Positions 55,293 to 63,421 of a DNA stretch of 64,000 bases are shown piece after piece. The DNA lies in assembly GCA_947475415.1 (NCBI GenBank), contig CANJLH010000001.1:186001-250000 (forward strand), in the 5' to 3' direction. Within the stretch, counting starts at the first letter, position 1. Each line of letters starts with the position of its first letter. The DNA is from Caulobacteraceae bacterium. GTDB taxonomy: Bacteria; Pseudomonadota; Alphaproteobacteria; Caulobacterales; Caulobacteraceae. Under the pieces are notes generated by a model, which saw only the letters and a program-made list of their open reading frames with translations, was not told where the DNA came from and made no database searches. Made by a program: the position numbers and the translations under genes.

Positions 55293-56810
55293 TTACTCCG
55301 CCGCGTCGAGGGCTTCCGCCAGCTCGCGTTCCAGGCCGTAGTAGCGGGCGCGATCCCAGAAGCGGGGCCGGGCGATCCCGGTGGAGCGGTGCTTGCCGAC
55401 CACCCTGCCCTCGGCGTCCTCGCCGGTGATCTCGTAGACGAACAGATCCTGCGTGACGATCACATCACCCTCCAGGCCCACGACCTCGGTGACATGAGTG
55501 ATCCGCCGCGAACCGTCACGCAGGCGGGCGGCCTGAATGACCACGTCGACAGATCCCACGATCATCTCGCGGATGGTCTTAGATGGCAGGCCGAAGCCGC
55601 CCATGGTGATCATGGATTCCAGGCGGCTGATCGCTTCGCGGGGACTGTTGGCGTGCAAGGTGCCCATGGAGCCGTCGTGGCCGGTGTTCATGGCCTGCAA
55701 CAGGTCAAAGGCCTCCGGCCCGCGCACTTCGCCGACGATGATCCGCTCCGGACGCATCCGCAGGCAGTTCTTCACCAGGTCGCGCATGGCGATCATGCCC
55801 TGGCCTTCCAGGTTCGGCGGCCGGGTCTCCAGGCGCACCACGTGCGGCTGCTGCAGCTGCAGTTCGGCTGCGTCTTCGCAGGTGACCACCCGTTCGGTGG
55901 GATCGATGAAGGCCGTCATGGTGTTGAGCAAGGTGGTCTTGCCGGAGCCGGTGCCGCCGGAAATCAGCGTGTTGCATCGGCAGGCGCCGATGACGCCCAG
56001 CACCCGCGCGCCCTCTGGACTGATGGAGCCGAACTCCACCAGATTCTTCATGGTCAGCTTGTCTTTTTTGAACTTCCGGATGGTGAGGGTCGGTCCATCC
56101 AGCGCCAGGGGCGGCGCGATCACATTGACGCGGGAGCCGTCGGGCAGGCGCGCATCGCAGATCGGTGAGCTCTCGTCGACCCGCCGGCCAACCTGGCTCA
56201 CGATCCGCTGGCAGATGTTCATCAGCTGAAGGTTGTCGCGGAAGCGGACATTGGTGAGCTGAACCTTGCCCCCCACTTCGATGAACACCCGCTGGGCGCC
56301 GTTCACCATGATATCGGCGATGTCGTCGCGTTCCAGCAGCGGCTCTAGCGGGCCATAGCCAAGCACATCATTGATGATGTCTTGCACCAGCTGGGTCTGC
56401 TCGGCGACCGACATCGAGACATTCTTGATCGCCACCAGTTCGGCGACGATGTCCCTGATCTCCTCGGAAGCCGCTTTGACATCAAGTTGGGCGAGTTGCG
56501 ACAGATCGATGGTGTTGAGCAGCGCATTGAAGATCGTCGTCTTCGTTGCGTGGTAGAAATCCGATTGTTCGCGGACCACCTGTTCCGGCGCTGAACCGCC
56601 CTGGGCGGCCTGCAGCTGTTCGAAAGCGAAGGTGGAGCGCGGCGCGCCGCCGGCGCTGCCGGACGTCGCCGGCTTTGGCTTTTCAGCTTCGGGCGGCGGC
56701 GGCTCGGTCCGCTGTGGGCGCGTGGCGATCGCCGGCCCGCCGGAAGGGGCGGGCGGCGGCGCGCTGCGCGCCTGAGGCGCCGCGGCATCTCCTGGACGCT
56801 TGCCGAACAT
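55293..56810 (-). CDS. cpaF: Tad pilus assembly ATPase CpaF (TadA)
   Basis: A 505-residue secretion ATPase powering pilus assembly. The N-terminal 80 residues are Pro/Ala-rich linker. The ATPase core has Walker A GGTGSGKTT (residues 285-293), VTCEDAAELQL for the Asp box, then GEVRGPEAFDLLQAMNTGHDG and the LHANSP His box. Six bases after cpaE. The ring hydrolyses ATP against the TadB/TadC platform. Confidence 0.95.
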   Translation of the reverse strand: MFGKRPGDAAAPQARSAPPPAPSGGPAIATRPQRTEPPPPEAEKPKPATSGSAGGAPRSTFAFEQLQAAQGGSAPEQVVREQSDFYHATKTTIFNALLNTIDLSQLAQLDVKAASEEIRDIVAELVAIKNVSMSVAEQTQLVQDIINDVLGYGPLEPLLERDDIADIMVNGAQRVFIEVGGKVQLTNVRFRDNLQLMNICQRIVSQVGRRVDESSPICDARLPDGSRVNVIAPPLALDGPTLTIRKFKKDKLTMKNLVEFGSISPEGARVLGVIGACRCNTLISGGTGSGKTTLLNTMTAFIDPTERVVTCEDAAELQLQQPHVVRLETRPPNLEGQGMIAMRDLVKNCLRMRPERIIVGEVRGPEAFDLLQAMNTGHDGSMGTLHANSPREAISRLESMITMGGFGLPSKTIREMIVGSVDVVIQAARLRDGSRRITHVTEVVGLEGDVIVTQDLFVYEITGEDAEGRVVGKHRSTGIARPRFWDRARYYGLERELAEALDAAE

Positions 56811-56816
56811 CAGGCC

Positions 56817-58256
56817 CTACTTCCGCTTCATCAGGCTGGACAGGAAGGACGTCTTGCCTTGCGGCGCGACCTCGCGCCGGGCGATCTGTTGGGCGAGCTG
56901 GTCGAGCGCCTCGCAGGTCTTCGACTTGGGGCCGACCTCGGAGATCATCTGGCCATTGTTGGCCGCCTGACCGAACAGCTTCGGATCAAAGGGCAACACC
57001 GCGGCGGGAGTGACGCCGAGCGCCTGACCGAAGTCCTTGACCGGAATTTCAGGCCGCCCCGGGACTCCGACCTGGTTCAGGACCAGGCGCGGCGGCGCAT
57101 CGTTCGGCCGGGCGCGGCGCACCAGGTCAATGATGTTCTTGGCGTTGCGCAGCGAGGCGAGATCCGGTGTGGCGACGATCACCAGATCATCCGACGACGT
57201 GACGATCTTGCGCTTCCAGGCGTTCCAGATGTGCGGCAGGTCCAGGATCACGAACGGCGCGGAGCCACGGATCTTCTGGGTGACTTCCTCATAGGCCTCC
57301 GCGGCGATGTCATAGTCCTGGTCCAGAGTCGCCGGGGCGGCGAACAGGGACAGCCGCTCGGTGCAACGCGCCATCATCCGCTCCATCAGCACCGAGTCGA
57401 GGCGGTCGGGCTGAGACAGCGCGTCGGCGATCCCCTGCAGTGGGTCCTGATTGAAGTCCAGGCCCGCCGTCCCGAAGGGCAGGTCCAGGTCCACCAGCAC
57501 AGCGCCGGTCTGCAGGCGTTCACTGATCGAATGGGCGATATTGTGGGCGACCGTCGAGACGCCCGCACCACCCTTGGCGCCGCAGAACGCCACCTGGCGG
57601 CCGACGAACGGCGCGGTCGGATCGGCGTAGAGGTTGCTGATCGAACGGATGATCTGCAGCACATCGAAGGGGGGCACGATATAGTCGCTCACCCCGCGAC
57701 GCATCAGCTCGCGGTAGAGGGCGATGTCGTTGGCCGCACCGACGATCACGACCTTGGTGCCTGGATCGCAGACCTCGGCGAGGGCTTCGAGCCCGGCCAG
57801 GAGTTCGCTGGGTTCGCTCAGGCTCTCGATCAGCACCAGGGGCGGCGTGGGCTGACTCTGATAGGCCTCGAGCGCCCCGGGCAGACCGCCTGGTCGAATA
57901 ATCGTGTTCGCCCGTTCCATGCGCCGGTCCTTGGCGGCGCGTTCCATGACCTCGCCGCTCTCCGGCAGAACGTAGAAGCCATGGATGGTGATCCGTGGCA
58001 CCGGCGCGTCGCCAAGGGCGTGTTCGGCCCCTGCGATCATTTCATGGACAGGATTGGGCCTGGCCGGGGCGCTGGCGGGAGATGCGTCACTCAAGCCGGA
58101 GAACCGCTCATCGAGGGGCGGCAGATCCCCGAACGGATCAGGCTGACCTTCGGCTGGAGCGACAGCCTCGGACCAGTTCTCTTCCTTGGGTGCGCTAAAC
58201 TCGTCTTCGGCCTCAAAGTTGAGATCGAAGGGGTCGGCGGCAGATTGCGGCGTCAT
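56817..58256 (-). CDS. cpaE: Pilus localisation ATPase CpaE (TadZ)
   Basis: A 479-residue MinD/ParA-type protein. Residues 85-210 form an atypical receiver domain (VVIVGAANDIALYRELMRRG), and residues ~220-470 the ATPase with deviant Walker A CGAKGGAGVSTVAHN (Lys228) and VLVDLDLPFGTAGLDF. In Caulobacter CpaE localises the pilus machine at the pole. It lies 14 bases after cpaD. Confidence 0.93.
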   Translation of the reverse strand: MTPQSAADPFDLNFEAEDEFSAPKEENWSEAVAPAEGQPDPFGDLPPLDERFSGLSDASPASAPARPNPVHEMIAGAEHALGDAPVPRITIHGFYVLPESGEVMERAAKDRRMERANTIIRPGGLPGALEAYQSQPTPPLVLIESLSEPSELLAGLEALAEVCDPGTKVVIVGAANDIALYRELMRRGVSDYIVPPFDVLQIIRSISNLYADPTAPFVGRQVAFCGAKGGAGVSTVAHNIAHSISERLQTGAVLVDLDLPFGTAGLDFNQDPLQGIADALSQPDRLDSVLMERMMARCTERLSLFAAPATLDQDYDIAAEAYEEVTQKIRGSAPFVILDLPHIWNAWKRKIVTSSDDLVIVATPDLASLRNAKNIIDLVRRARPNDAPPRLVLNQVGVPGRPEIPVKDFGQALGVTPAAVLPFDPKLFGQAANNGQMISEVGPKSKTCEALDQLAQQIARREVAPQGKTSFLSSLMKRK

Positions 58257-58270
58257 CGTCCTGCCTGCGG

Positions 58271-58954
58271 CTATTGAATGGAATTGGAAACAGTGCCTTT
58301 GGCCTGATCGTCCTTGGCCGAAGAGGTGACTTCTCCGGTGCGGTACTTATCCAGGACGTTCTGGCGGCGGGAGGCGTCTTGCGGGGTCATGGTGCGCGGC
58401 CCCAGCAGGTCCGCCGGATCGGCGGTCTGTGCGGCCATGTTGGCGGTTACCGCGCACCCAAAGTTCGGCTGCGCGTTGTTCTGCCAGCTGCCGGTGATGC
58501 TGGTCCACTTGGTTCCGCATTTTGGAATCTCGGCCTTGTAGCGCAGATATCCAATCAGCAGATGCGCCGGCCCTTGTCCGTCGGGGGTGTAACCGACAAG
58601 TTCAACCTGGTCCGGCGGCACGCCGTGGGAGATCAGGAAGCTGCGTGCGCTTTCGCTCATGCGATAGGCCGCCGAGGCGTCGACGCCATCCTGTGGCGTC
58701 TGGATGCCGATCATGCCGCCCTCATCATCGCGCCAGAAGTCGATGAAGCGGGACAGGGCGTCGGCCTGTCTTGGCGAAAGCCCCTGGGCGTGGATCGCCA
58801 GGCGGACTTCCTCGGGTTGCGCGCTGACTTTCGCGGCGAACTGCTGGGTCGGGGTCAGCGCCTTCTTATCCTGCCCGGGCACCGTAGAGGCGCAGGCGGC
58901 GAGGAGGGCGGTGAGGCCGATCGCGGCGAAGCGGCTGAGGTGTGTTGTGGTCAT
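58271..58954 (-). CDS. cpaD: Pilus assembly lipoprotein CpaD
   Basis: A 227-residue CpaD/TadX-type protein. A signal peptide ends in the lipobox ALLAACAS, so it should be anchored to the outer membrane. The family regions FIDFWRDDEGGMIGIQTP and NFGCAVTANMAAQTADPADLL are present. ATG 58954 has GAGTGAG upstream; GTG 58966 overlaps the cpaC stop and is possible. It is thought to act with the CpaC secretin. Confidence 0.9.
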   Translation of the reverse strand: MTTTHLSRFAAIGLTALLAACASTVPGQDKKALTPTQQFAAKVSAQPEEVRLAIHAQGLSPRQADALSRFIDFWRDDEGGMIGIQTPQDGVDASAAYRMSESARSFLISHGVPPDQVELVGYTPDGQGPAHLLIGYLRYKAEIPKCGTKWTSITGSWQNNAQPNFGCAVTANMAAQTADPADLLGPRTMTPQDASRRQNVLDKYRTGEVTSSAKDDQAKGTVSNSIQ

Positions 58955-58962
58955 GGGCGCGC

Positions 58963-60582
58963 TCACTCGATCACGTAGCCGTAGGGGCCGCGGTATGTCG
59001 GCGCATCCGCGGCGGCGGACTTAGGTTTCTTGGTCTTGTAGGCGTGGTTCAGTTGGCCAAGCAGGATCGTCTCCGGATCACTGGCGACCCGGAAGCCGTC
59101 GGCGGGCGTCTGCAGGCTGGCCGGATTGGTCGGCGACACGATGTAGGGCGTGACGATGACCACCAGTTCAGTTTCGCCTTCCAGATAGTCCCGGCTGCGG
59201 AACAGCGAACCCAGCACCGGCAAGTTCATCATTCCCGGTAGGGAGTCGATATTCTGGCGGGTCTGCTCGCGCAGCAGTCCGGCGATCATCATCCCGCCAC
59301 CGGAAGGCATCTCGACTGTGGTCTCGGCGCGGCGGACGTTGAGGGCCGGGATGGTGAGCCCTCCCGACCCGCCATTGCCGCCAACCGTAAAGGCGCCCTG
59401 GGGCGACAGTTCGGAGACCTCGGTGGAAATTTTGATGGAGATGCGGCCGCCGGTGAGAACCACCGGGGTGAAGCCCAGGCCGACCCCGAAAGGCTTGAAG
59501 CTGACCGTGACCTGCCCGTTCTGGTCCATGCCTTCGGGAACTGGGAACTCGCCGCCGGCCAGGAAACGGGCCGCCTCGCCGGACACCGCCGTGAGATTAG
59601 GCTCCGCCAGGGTGCGCACCAGACCCACGCGCTCGAAGGCCTTCAGCATCGCACCGGCGCTGTTCAGGCCCGGGTCGCCCGCCAGGCCGTTCTTGATGGT
59701 CGCGGTGTCTGAGTTGCCGCCATTGCGAGCGATGAACTCGCACTGGTCCTTGTCGTTCGGCGCGGGATAGCCGCAAGGATGCAGCATCACCGGCCCCTTG
59801 GAGGTGTCGAGGTTGTAACCGCCGACAAGTCCACCCAGCAGCGAACCGTTCACGCCAAAGGTGGCGCCGCGACTGAACAGGTATTGCGGCTCGCCGAGTT
59901 GACCCAGCACGGCGTTGGTGTCGAAGCCGAGTTGCTTGATGACGCTGCGCTGCATCTCGACGATGCGCACCTTCAGCATCACCTGATCCTTGCCGGCGAT
60001 GGTCAGCATGTTGAGCACTTGCTCGGGCCGGCCGACGCCAGCCCGGGCCACCTGCACGGCGCGGTCCACATCGGCGGCGCTCATCACCATGCCGGACAGG
60101 ATGACGCTGTCATTCATGGATTCCACGCGAACGCGCGCGCCCGGGATCACCCGGTTGATCGTCTGGGCGATCGCCGAATTGTCCTGATCAACCCGGATGT
60201 CCAGGGACAGAATCCGCCGGCCGGCGCTGTCGAAGAACACCGCGTCGGTCTGACCCGACTTTAGCCCCATCACATAGATGCGGCGCGGCGAACGCAGGAT
60301 GGCATCGGCCACCTGTGGACTGGTCACCAGGACGTCGCGGGCGTCGACCGGCAACTCGATGGTGGCCGACTTGCCCCGGGGCAAGTTGAGCGATTGGGAG
60401 GCGCCGGCGCCGGAGACATCCACGCGCACGACTGAGGCGCTGGCCATCGTGTCGGAGGCCATCGCCGCGCTACGGGCCTGGGCCACTGCGGCCATGCGCG
60501 CATCGGCGACGGACTGGGCGATGACGGGGCCGCCCGCGATGGCGAACGCCAGGCCTGCGGAAAGGGCGAGCTTACGGATCAT
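58963..60582 (-). CDS. cpaC: Tad pilus outer-membrane secretin CpaC (RcpA)
   Basis: A 539-residue secretin with signal peptide (ALSAGLAFAIAGGPVIAQS). The N-terminal pilus domain (SATIELPVDARDVLVTSP, RRIYVMGLKSGQTDAVFF) is followed by a BON-like part and the secretin core: EVSELSPQGAFTVGGNGG, RRAETTVEMPSGGGMMIAGLL, SLFRSRDYLEGETELVVIVT. It forms the pilus channel. The end overlaps the cpaD start region, and the start overlaps the cpaB stop by 4 bases. Confidence 0.95.
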   Translation of the reverse strand: MIRKLALSAGLAFAIAGGPVIAQSVADARMAAVAQARSAAMASDTMASASVVRVDVSGAGASQSLNLPRGKSATIELPVDARDVLVTSPQVADAILRSPRRIYVMGLKSGQTDAVFFDSAGRRILSLDIRVDQDNSAIAQTINRVIPGARVRVESMNDSVILSGMVMSAADVDRAVQVARAGVGRPEQVLNMLTIAGKDQVMLKVRIVEMQRSVIKQLGFDTNAVLGQLGEPQYLFSRGATFGVNGSLLGGLVGGYNLDTSKGPVMLHPCGYPAPNDKDQCEFIARNGGNSDTATIKNGLAGDPGLNSAGAMLKAFERVGLVRTLAEPNLTAVSGEAARFLAGGEFPVPEGMDQNGQVTVSFKPFGVGLGFTPVVLTGGRISIKISTEVSELSPQGAFTVGGNGGSGGLTIPALNVRRAETTVEMPSGGGMMIAGLLREQTRQNIDSLPGMMNLPVLGSLFRSRDYLEGETELVVIVTPYIVSPTNPASLQTPADGFRVASDPETILLGQLNHAYKTKKPKSAAADAPTYRGPYGYVIE

Positions 60583-61448
60583 CGGAGAGCCACCTCGGTT
60601 GCCGTGCCGGCCCTGACAATGCGGACCGTCTGTTCGGTGCGCGCGCTCGGGCCGCCGCGGCCGGATGGGCCGCCGATGTCGGCATAGGAGCGCAGCGTCA
60701 GGATCATTTCCCCCTGCGCCTTACCCCGCGCGAGGATTTCGGCGTCGGTGGCTGGGACCTCCAGGGTGGCCACGGCGCCGACCGCCGCCTTAGCGTCGAC
60801 AGCGGCCTCGGTGATCTGGTCGATGGCCAGCACGCGCACATTGGTCATCAGGGTCTCGGTGGAGAAACCCTTGCTGCCGCCTTCCGCGGGGCGCGACTGC
60901 AGGACATCCACCCGGTCGCCAGGAAGTATAAAACCGCCGGCTCCGGTTTCCGCGGAGACAGGGATCGCGATCGCGCGCATCCCCGGCTGCAGGACGACGG
61001 CCATGTAGCCGGTCTGACCCGCGCGTACGAGCTTGCGTGACGTGATCGGCTCGTTGGCCAGGAACGGCTCCTTCACCAGCGCGCCTTCCAGGGACTGGAT
61101 CGCGGAATTCCCCATCACCATCTCGGTCGCCGCCTTTTCGGTCTTCTTGGCGACTTTTTCGACGCCTTGCGGCGGCGGCGCTGGGGCCGCGCCATCCGTG
61201 ATGAAGGTCGCGTTCAGGGCCTCAATGGGCCAGGGCTGCCAGGTGAGGTCGGTAGCGGTCAGGCGTCGACCGATCGGCAGGTCGGTTTTCGCCACCAGGA
61301 CCTGGGCCATGGGTTTCGGCGGCGGCGCGGCCGCCACGGCGACCGGGGTTGATGACGTCTTCGGCGACATCATGCCCTGCACCAGAAATGCAAGTGCGAT
61401 CGCCGCGACGCCGGCGACGACGATGATTGCTATTCGGACTGCGCCCAT
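60579..61448 (-). CDS. cpaB: Pilus assembly protein CpaB (RcpC)
   Basis: A 289-residue protein with one N-terminal membrane helix (IAIIVVAGVAAIALAFLV) and periplasmic SAF-like beta-clip domain (VLVAKTDLPIGRRLTATDLT). The family's GFILPGDRVDVLQSR and the later TLRSYADIGG part follow. It stabilises the secretin in Tad systems. The stop overlaps the cpaC start. A near-CtrA box lies 116 bases upstream, in the gap to cpaA. Confidence 0.92.
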   Translation of the reverse strand: MGAVRIAIIVVAGVAAIALAFLVQGMMSPKTSSTPVAVAAAPPPKPMAQVLVAKTDLPIGRRLTATDLTWQPWPIEALNATFITDGAAPAPPPQGVEKVAKKTEKAATEMVMGNSAIQSLEGALVKEPFLANEPITSRKLVRAGQTGYMAVVLQPGMRAIAIPVSAETGAGGFILPGDRVDVLQSRPAEGGSKGFSTETLMTNVRVLAIDQITEAAVDAKAAVGAVATLEVPATDAEILARGKAQGEMILTLRSYADIGGPSGRGGPSARTEQTVRIVRAGTATEVALR

Positions 61449-61563
61449 GGACCTAACTCGGCTCCCGCGCGGCGGGTGACTTGCGGCGGCCTCGTGTTCT
61501 CACGGGCGTGCTCGATTCGGGGAGCCGGGCTTCTGCGGCTTCGCAACTTTGGAGCGACCATGG

Positions 61564-61578
61564 TTAACGCGGGCTAAA
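61564..61578. promoter_or_regulatory. Near-consensus CtrA box TTAA-N7-TAAA
   Basis: TTAA (61564-61567), seven bases, TAAA (61575-61578), one mismatch from the CtrA consensus TTAA-N7-TTAA. It lies between cpaA and cpaB. Since cpa genes are CtrA-controlled in Caulobacter, it may be functional; that is inference. Confidence 0.35.
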
Positions 61579-61588
61579 GGCCGCACCA

Positions 61589-62104
61589 TCAAACCCCCAG
61601 GGCGCGAAGGATGGGCGACGCCGGGAAGGCCGCCAGGGCGCCGATGGCTATGGCCACGCCGTAAGGCACGGCGGCGCCGGGCTCTATCAGTCGGGCGAAC
61701 CAGCCAGGCCGCTTGGGCAGGGCCGGGCGCACCCAGGCGGAGCGCAGGCCGAGCAGGAGGCAAGCCAGGCCGCCCCCGGCAAGCGCGGTATAGACCAGAT
61801 AGGTTACGCAGGCTGGCCAGCCGATCCAAAGGCTTGCGGCCGCCAGCAGTTTGGCGTCACCGCCGCCCACCCAGCCGGCCGCAAACAGACCCATGCCGAT
61901 GACGAGCCCCACGACGCCCACGGCCGCACACAGTCCGACCTGCGTCCACGGAACCCCGGCGGCGATCGCGGCCGGAACGAAGGCGCAGATCAGAGCCAAT
62001 GATATCCAGTTGGGAATTGTGAAGCTGGTGAGGTCCCGAAGCGCGGCCACCGCTACCAGGGCGGGGAACGCCAGTATGAGCAGATATTGCAGGAGATGGA
62101 GCAT
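61589..62104 (-). CDS. cpaA: Prepilin peptidase CpaA (TadV)
   Basis: A 171-residue A24-type aspartyl peptidase with about six membrane helices. The two catalytic Asp are in ALRDLTSFTIPNW and GWVGGGDAKLLAAASLW. Short, as for Tad peptidases that lack the methyltransferase domain. It processes the Flp pilins and the TadE-type pseudopilins. Preceded by a terminator that separates it from the pilin genes. Confidence 0.92.
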   Translation of the reverse strand: MLHLLQYLLILAFPALVAVAALRDLTSFTIPNWISLALICAFVPAAIAAGVPWTQVGLCAAVGVVGLVIGMGLFAAGWVGGGDAKLLAAASLWIGWPACVTYLVYTALAGGGLACLLLGLRSAWVRPALPKRPGWFARLIEPGAAVPYGVAIAIGALAAFPASPILRALGV

Positions 62105-62190
62105 GCGGGACCTCGGTCTGGCCGCAGGATCGCGGCAACCGGTGAACAGAGCGTTGTCGTCCGCGCGGCGACACCGACGCGCCGCAACAG

Positions 62191-62223
62191 AAAAGGGCCG
62201 CGGCGCTTTCGCACCGCGGCCCC
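62191..62223 (-). terminator. Intrinsic terminator after the Flp pilin gene
   Basis: On the minus strand a perfect 9-bp stem GGGCCGCGG / CCGCGGCCC (62195-62203 with 62214-62222), 10-base loop, followed by TTTTCTGTT. It begins 26 bases after the pilin stop and would let pilin mRNA accumulate apart from the cpa genes downstream. Confidence 0.85.
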
Positions 62224-62248
62224 ATCTTGGTGCCTTAGGCCTTCAGGC

Positions 62249-62413
62249 TTACGGCATCTTGCTCGCAACGCTGTTGAACGTGCCGCCGACCTTGCCGCCC
62301 AGGGTGGTCAGGGCCGCAACGAGAACCAGGGCGATCAGGGCGGCGATCAGGGCATACTCGATGGCGGTGGCGCCGGATTCGTCCTTAGCGAAACGCGAAA
62401 TGAACTTGCTCAT
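62249..62413 (-). CDS. pilA: Flp-type pilin
   Basis: A 54-residue prepilin: basic leader MSKFISRFAKDESG, then the processing/helix region GATAIEYALIAALIALVLVA with the conserved Glu and Tyr of Flp pilins, and a short C-terminus (TFNSVASKMP). Cleavage after the Gly by CpaA yields the major subunit. An intrinsic terminator follows. A second pilin gene lies 68 bases upstream on the same strand. Confidence 0.95.
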   Translation of the reverse strand: MSKFISRFAKDESGATAIEYALIAALIALVLVAALTTLGGKVGGTFNSVASKMP

Positions 62414-62481
62414 GGGTTTATTCCTTCCAGTCTGGGTACAAGTTGAACGTAGGTTACTAGGCTTTAGAGGTCGTCGCCCCG

Positions 62482-62646
62482 TTAGGGCATCTTGCTGCCG
62501 ATACCGTTGAATGTGTTTCCGATACCGTTTCCAAGTAGAGTCAGTGCGGCGATGAGGGCTACACAAAGCATCGCGGCGATAAGTCCGTACTCGATGGCCG
62601 TGGCGCCAGACTCGTTCTTGACAAACTTGGTCACGAACTTCGTCAT
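62482..62646 (-). CDS. Second Flp-type pilin
   Basis: 54 residues, ATG 62646 to TAA 62482-62484. Leader MTKFVTKFVKNESG, then GATAIEYGLIAAMLCVALIA and tail NTFNGIGSKMP. It matches the downstream pilin at the Glu/Tyr and the SKMP end but has Cys in the helix and more AT-ending codons (CTT, TGT, GTA, GGA, ACA). GAGGG precedes the ATG. First gene after the divergent control region; either a paralogue pilin or a minor subunit. Confidence 0.92.
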   Translation of the reverse strand: MTKFVTKFVKNESGATAIEYGLIAAMLCVALIAALTLLGNGIGNTFNGIGSKMP

Positions 62647-62948
62647 CCCTCGGTCTCCGTTGCTCTAACGAGGGCGTCTTCGTGGAACCCTCGCGGGGTT
62701 GCGCCCCAATCTGAATCTGAGATTTGCACCCTCGACCTTAATTCCAAGTAAATCTGAGATTTCTTCTTCAATTTTATTATGGTATACTTCGGTTTACTAT
62801 TATTATCGGTTAACCATGTCGCCGAAATCGGGGAGATTCGGCCCGCCAGACATAAGATTCTCACGCGCGCGCGTTAGGGCGGCGCGGCGTTCAAGGTTTA
62901 TTGACCATTCGGAAGCGACCCTGTGGCCTGCACCACGGGAGCCCGCCG
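62647..62948. other. AT-rich divergent intergenic region of the pilus locus
   Basis: About 300 bases without a gene, unusually AT-rich from 62700 to 62825 against a very GC-rich background. It contains the paired palindromes and near-CtrA box noted separately, and a TTTTATTATGGTATACTT stretch at about 62772-62790 that could be a -10 region. Confidence 0.5.
62714..62762. promoter_or_regulatory. Paired palindromes flanking a near-CtrA box in the divergent pilin promoter
   Basis: AATCTGAGATTT occurs at 62714-62725 and 62751-62762, 37 bases apart; the second copy extends to the perfect dyad AAATCT-G-AGATTT from 62750. Between and touching them is TTAA-N7-TAAA (62738-62752), one mismatch from a CtrA box. 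The region lies between the pilins (minus strand) and the secretin-N-domain gene (plus strand), so it is probably their shared regulatory region. Confidence 0.6.
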
Positions 62949-63365
62949 ATGCGCCGAGCCACATTTTTCTTCGCCGCCTTTCTCTTGACCGCCTTGCCCG
63001 CGGCCGCCGAGACCCTCAATGTTCAGATGGATCAGAGCGCGGCCCTGCGCCTGTCCGTCCCGGCGCGCGATGTGGTGATCGGCAATCCCAACATCGCTGA
63101 CGTCAACCTTCTGGACGCGCGCCGGTTGGTGGTGATCGGCAAATCCTTCGGCGTCACCAACCTGCTGGTCATGGATCAGGCCGGCCGCACCATCCTGGAC
63201 CGCACCATAGTGGTGTCGGCCGCGGCGCCATCGATGAAGTATTTCCGAGGCGACGAAGTGCGCAACTACGCGTGCACGGACCGCTGCGAGCAGATCTCCT
63301 CGTCGCAAGGCTCCGTCGCGGCTGTCGCCGCCGCGACGCCCCAGGCGCCGACGACCACTCCTTAA
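62949..63365 (+). CDS. Short secretin N-domain (CpaC-like) periplasmic protein
   Basis: A 138-residue protein with signal peptide (ATFFFAAFLLTALPAAA) and only the pilus/secretin N-terminal domain: LRLSVPARDVVIGNPNIADV, LLDARRLVVIGKSFGVTNLL, then DRTIVVS. It resembles the first 100 residues of CpaC but lacks the secretin core. The tail has a Cys pair (YACTDRCEQ) that could form a disulfide, then an Ala/Thr-rich end. GGGAG precedes the ATG. Probably an accessory of the Tad pilus. Confidence 0.88.
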   Translation: MRRATFFFAAFLLTALPAAAETLNVQMDQSAALRLSVPARDVVIGNPNIADVNLLDARRLVVIGKSFGVTNLLVMDQAGRTILDRTIVVSAAAPSMKYFRGDEVRNYACTDRCEQISSSQGSVAAVAAATPQAPTTTP

Positions 63366-63380
63366 AGGTCACTTAAGACT

Positions 63381-63419
63381 GGGCGGCTATGGTCTGGATC
63401 GAGACTCCAGGAGCCGCCC
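63381..63419 (+). promoter_or_regulatory. Hairpin enclosing the Shine-Dalgarno site of the tadE-like gene
   Basis: GGGCGGCT (63381-63388) pairs perfectly with AGCCGCCC (63412-63419). AGGAG (63409-63413), the ribosome binding site for ATG 63422, overlaps the 3' arm and loop edge. The structure could limit ribosome access. It is not followed by a T-run, so it is not a terminator. Confidence 0.5.
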
Positions 63420-63421
63420 AC

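Noticed and set aside
54759..58277. Two long plus-strand frames opposite tadB/cpaF and cpaE
   Set aside because: Antisense shadows of well-recognised cpa genes; no signal, motif or start site.
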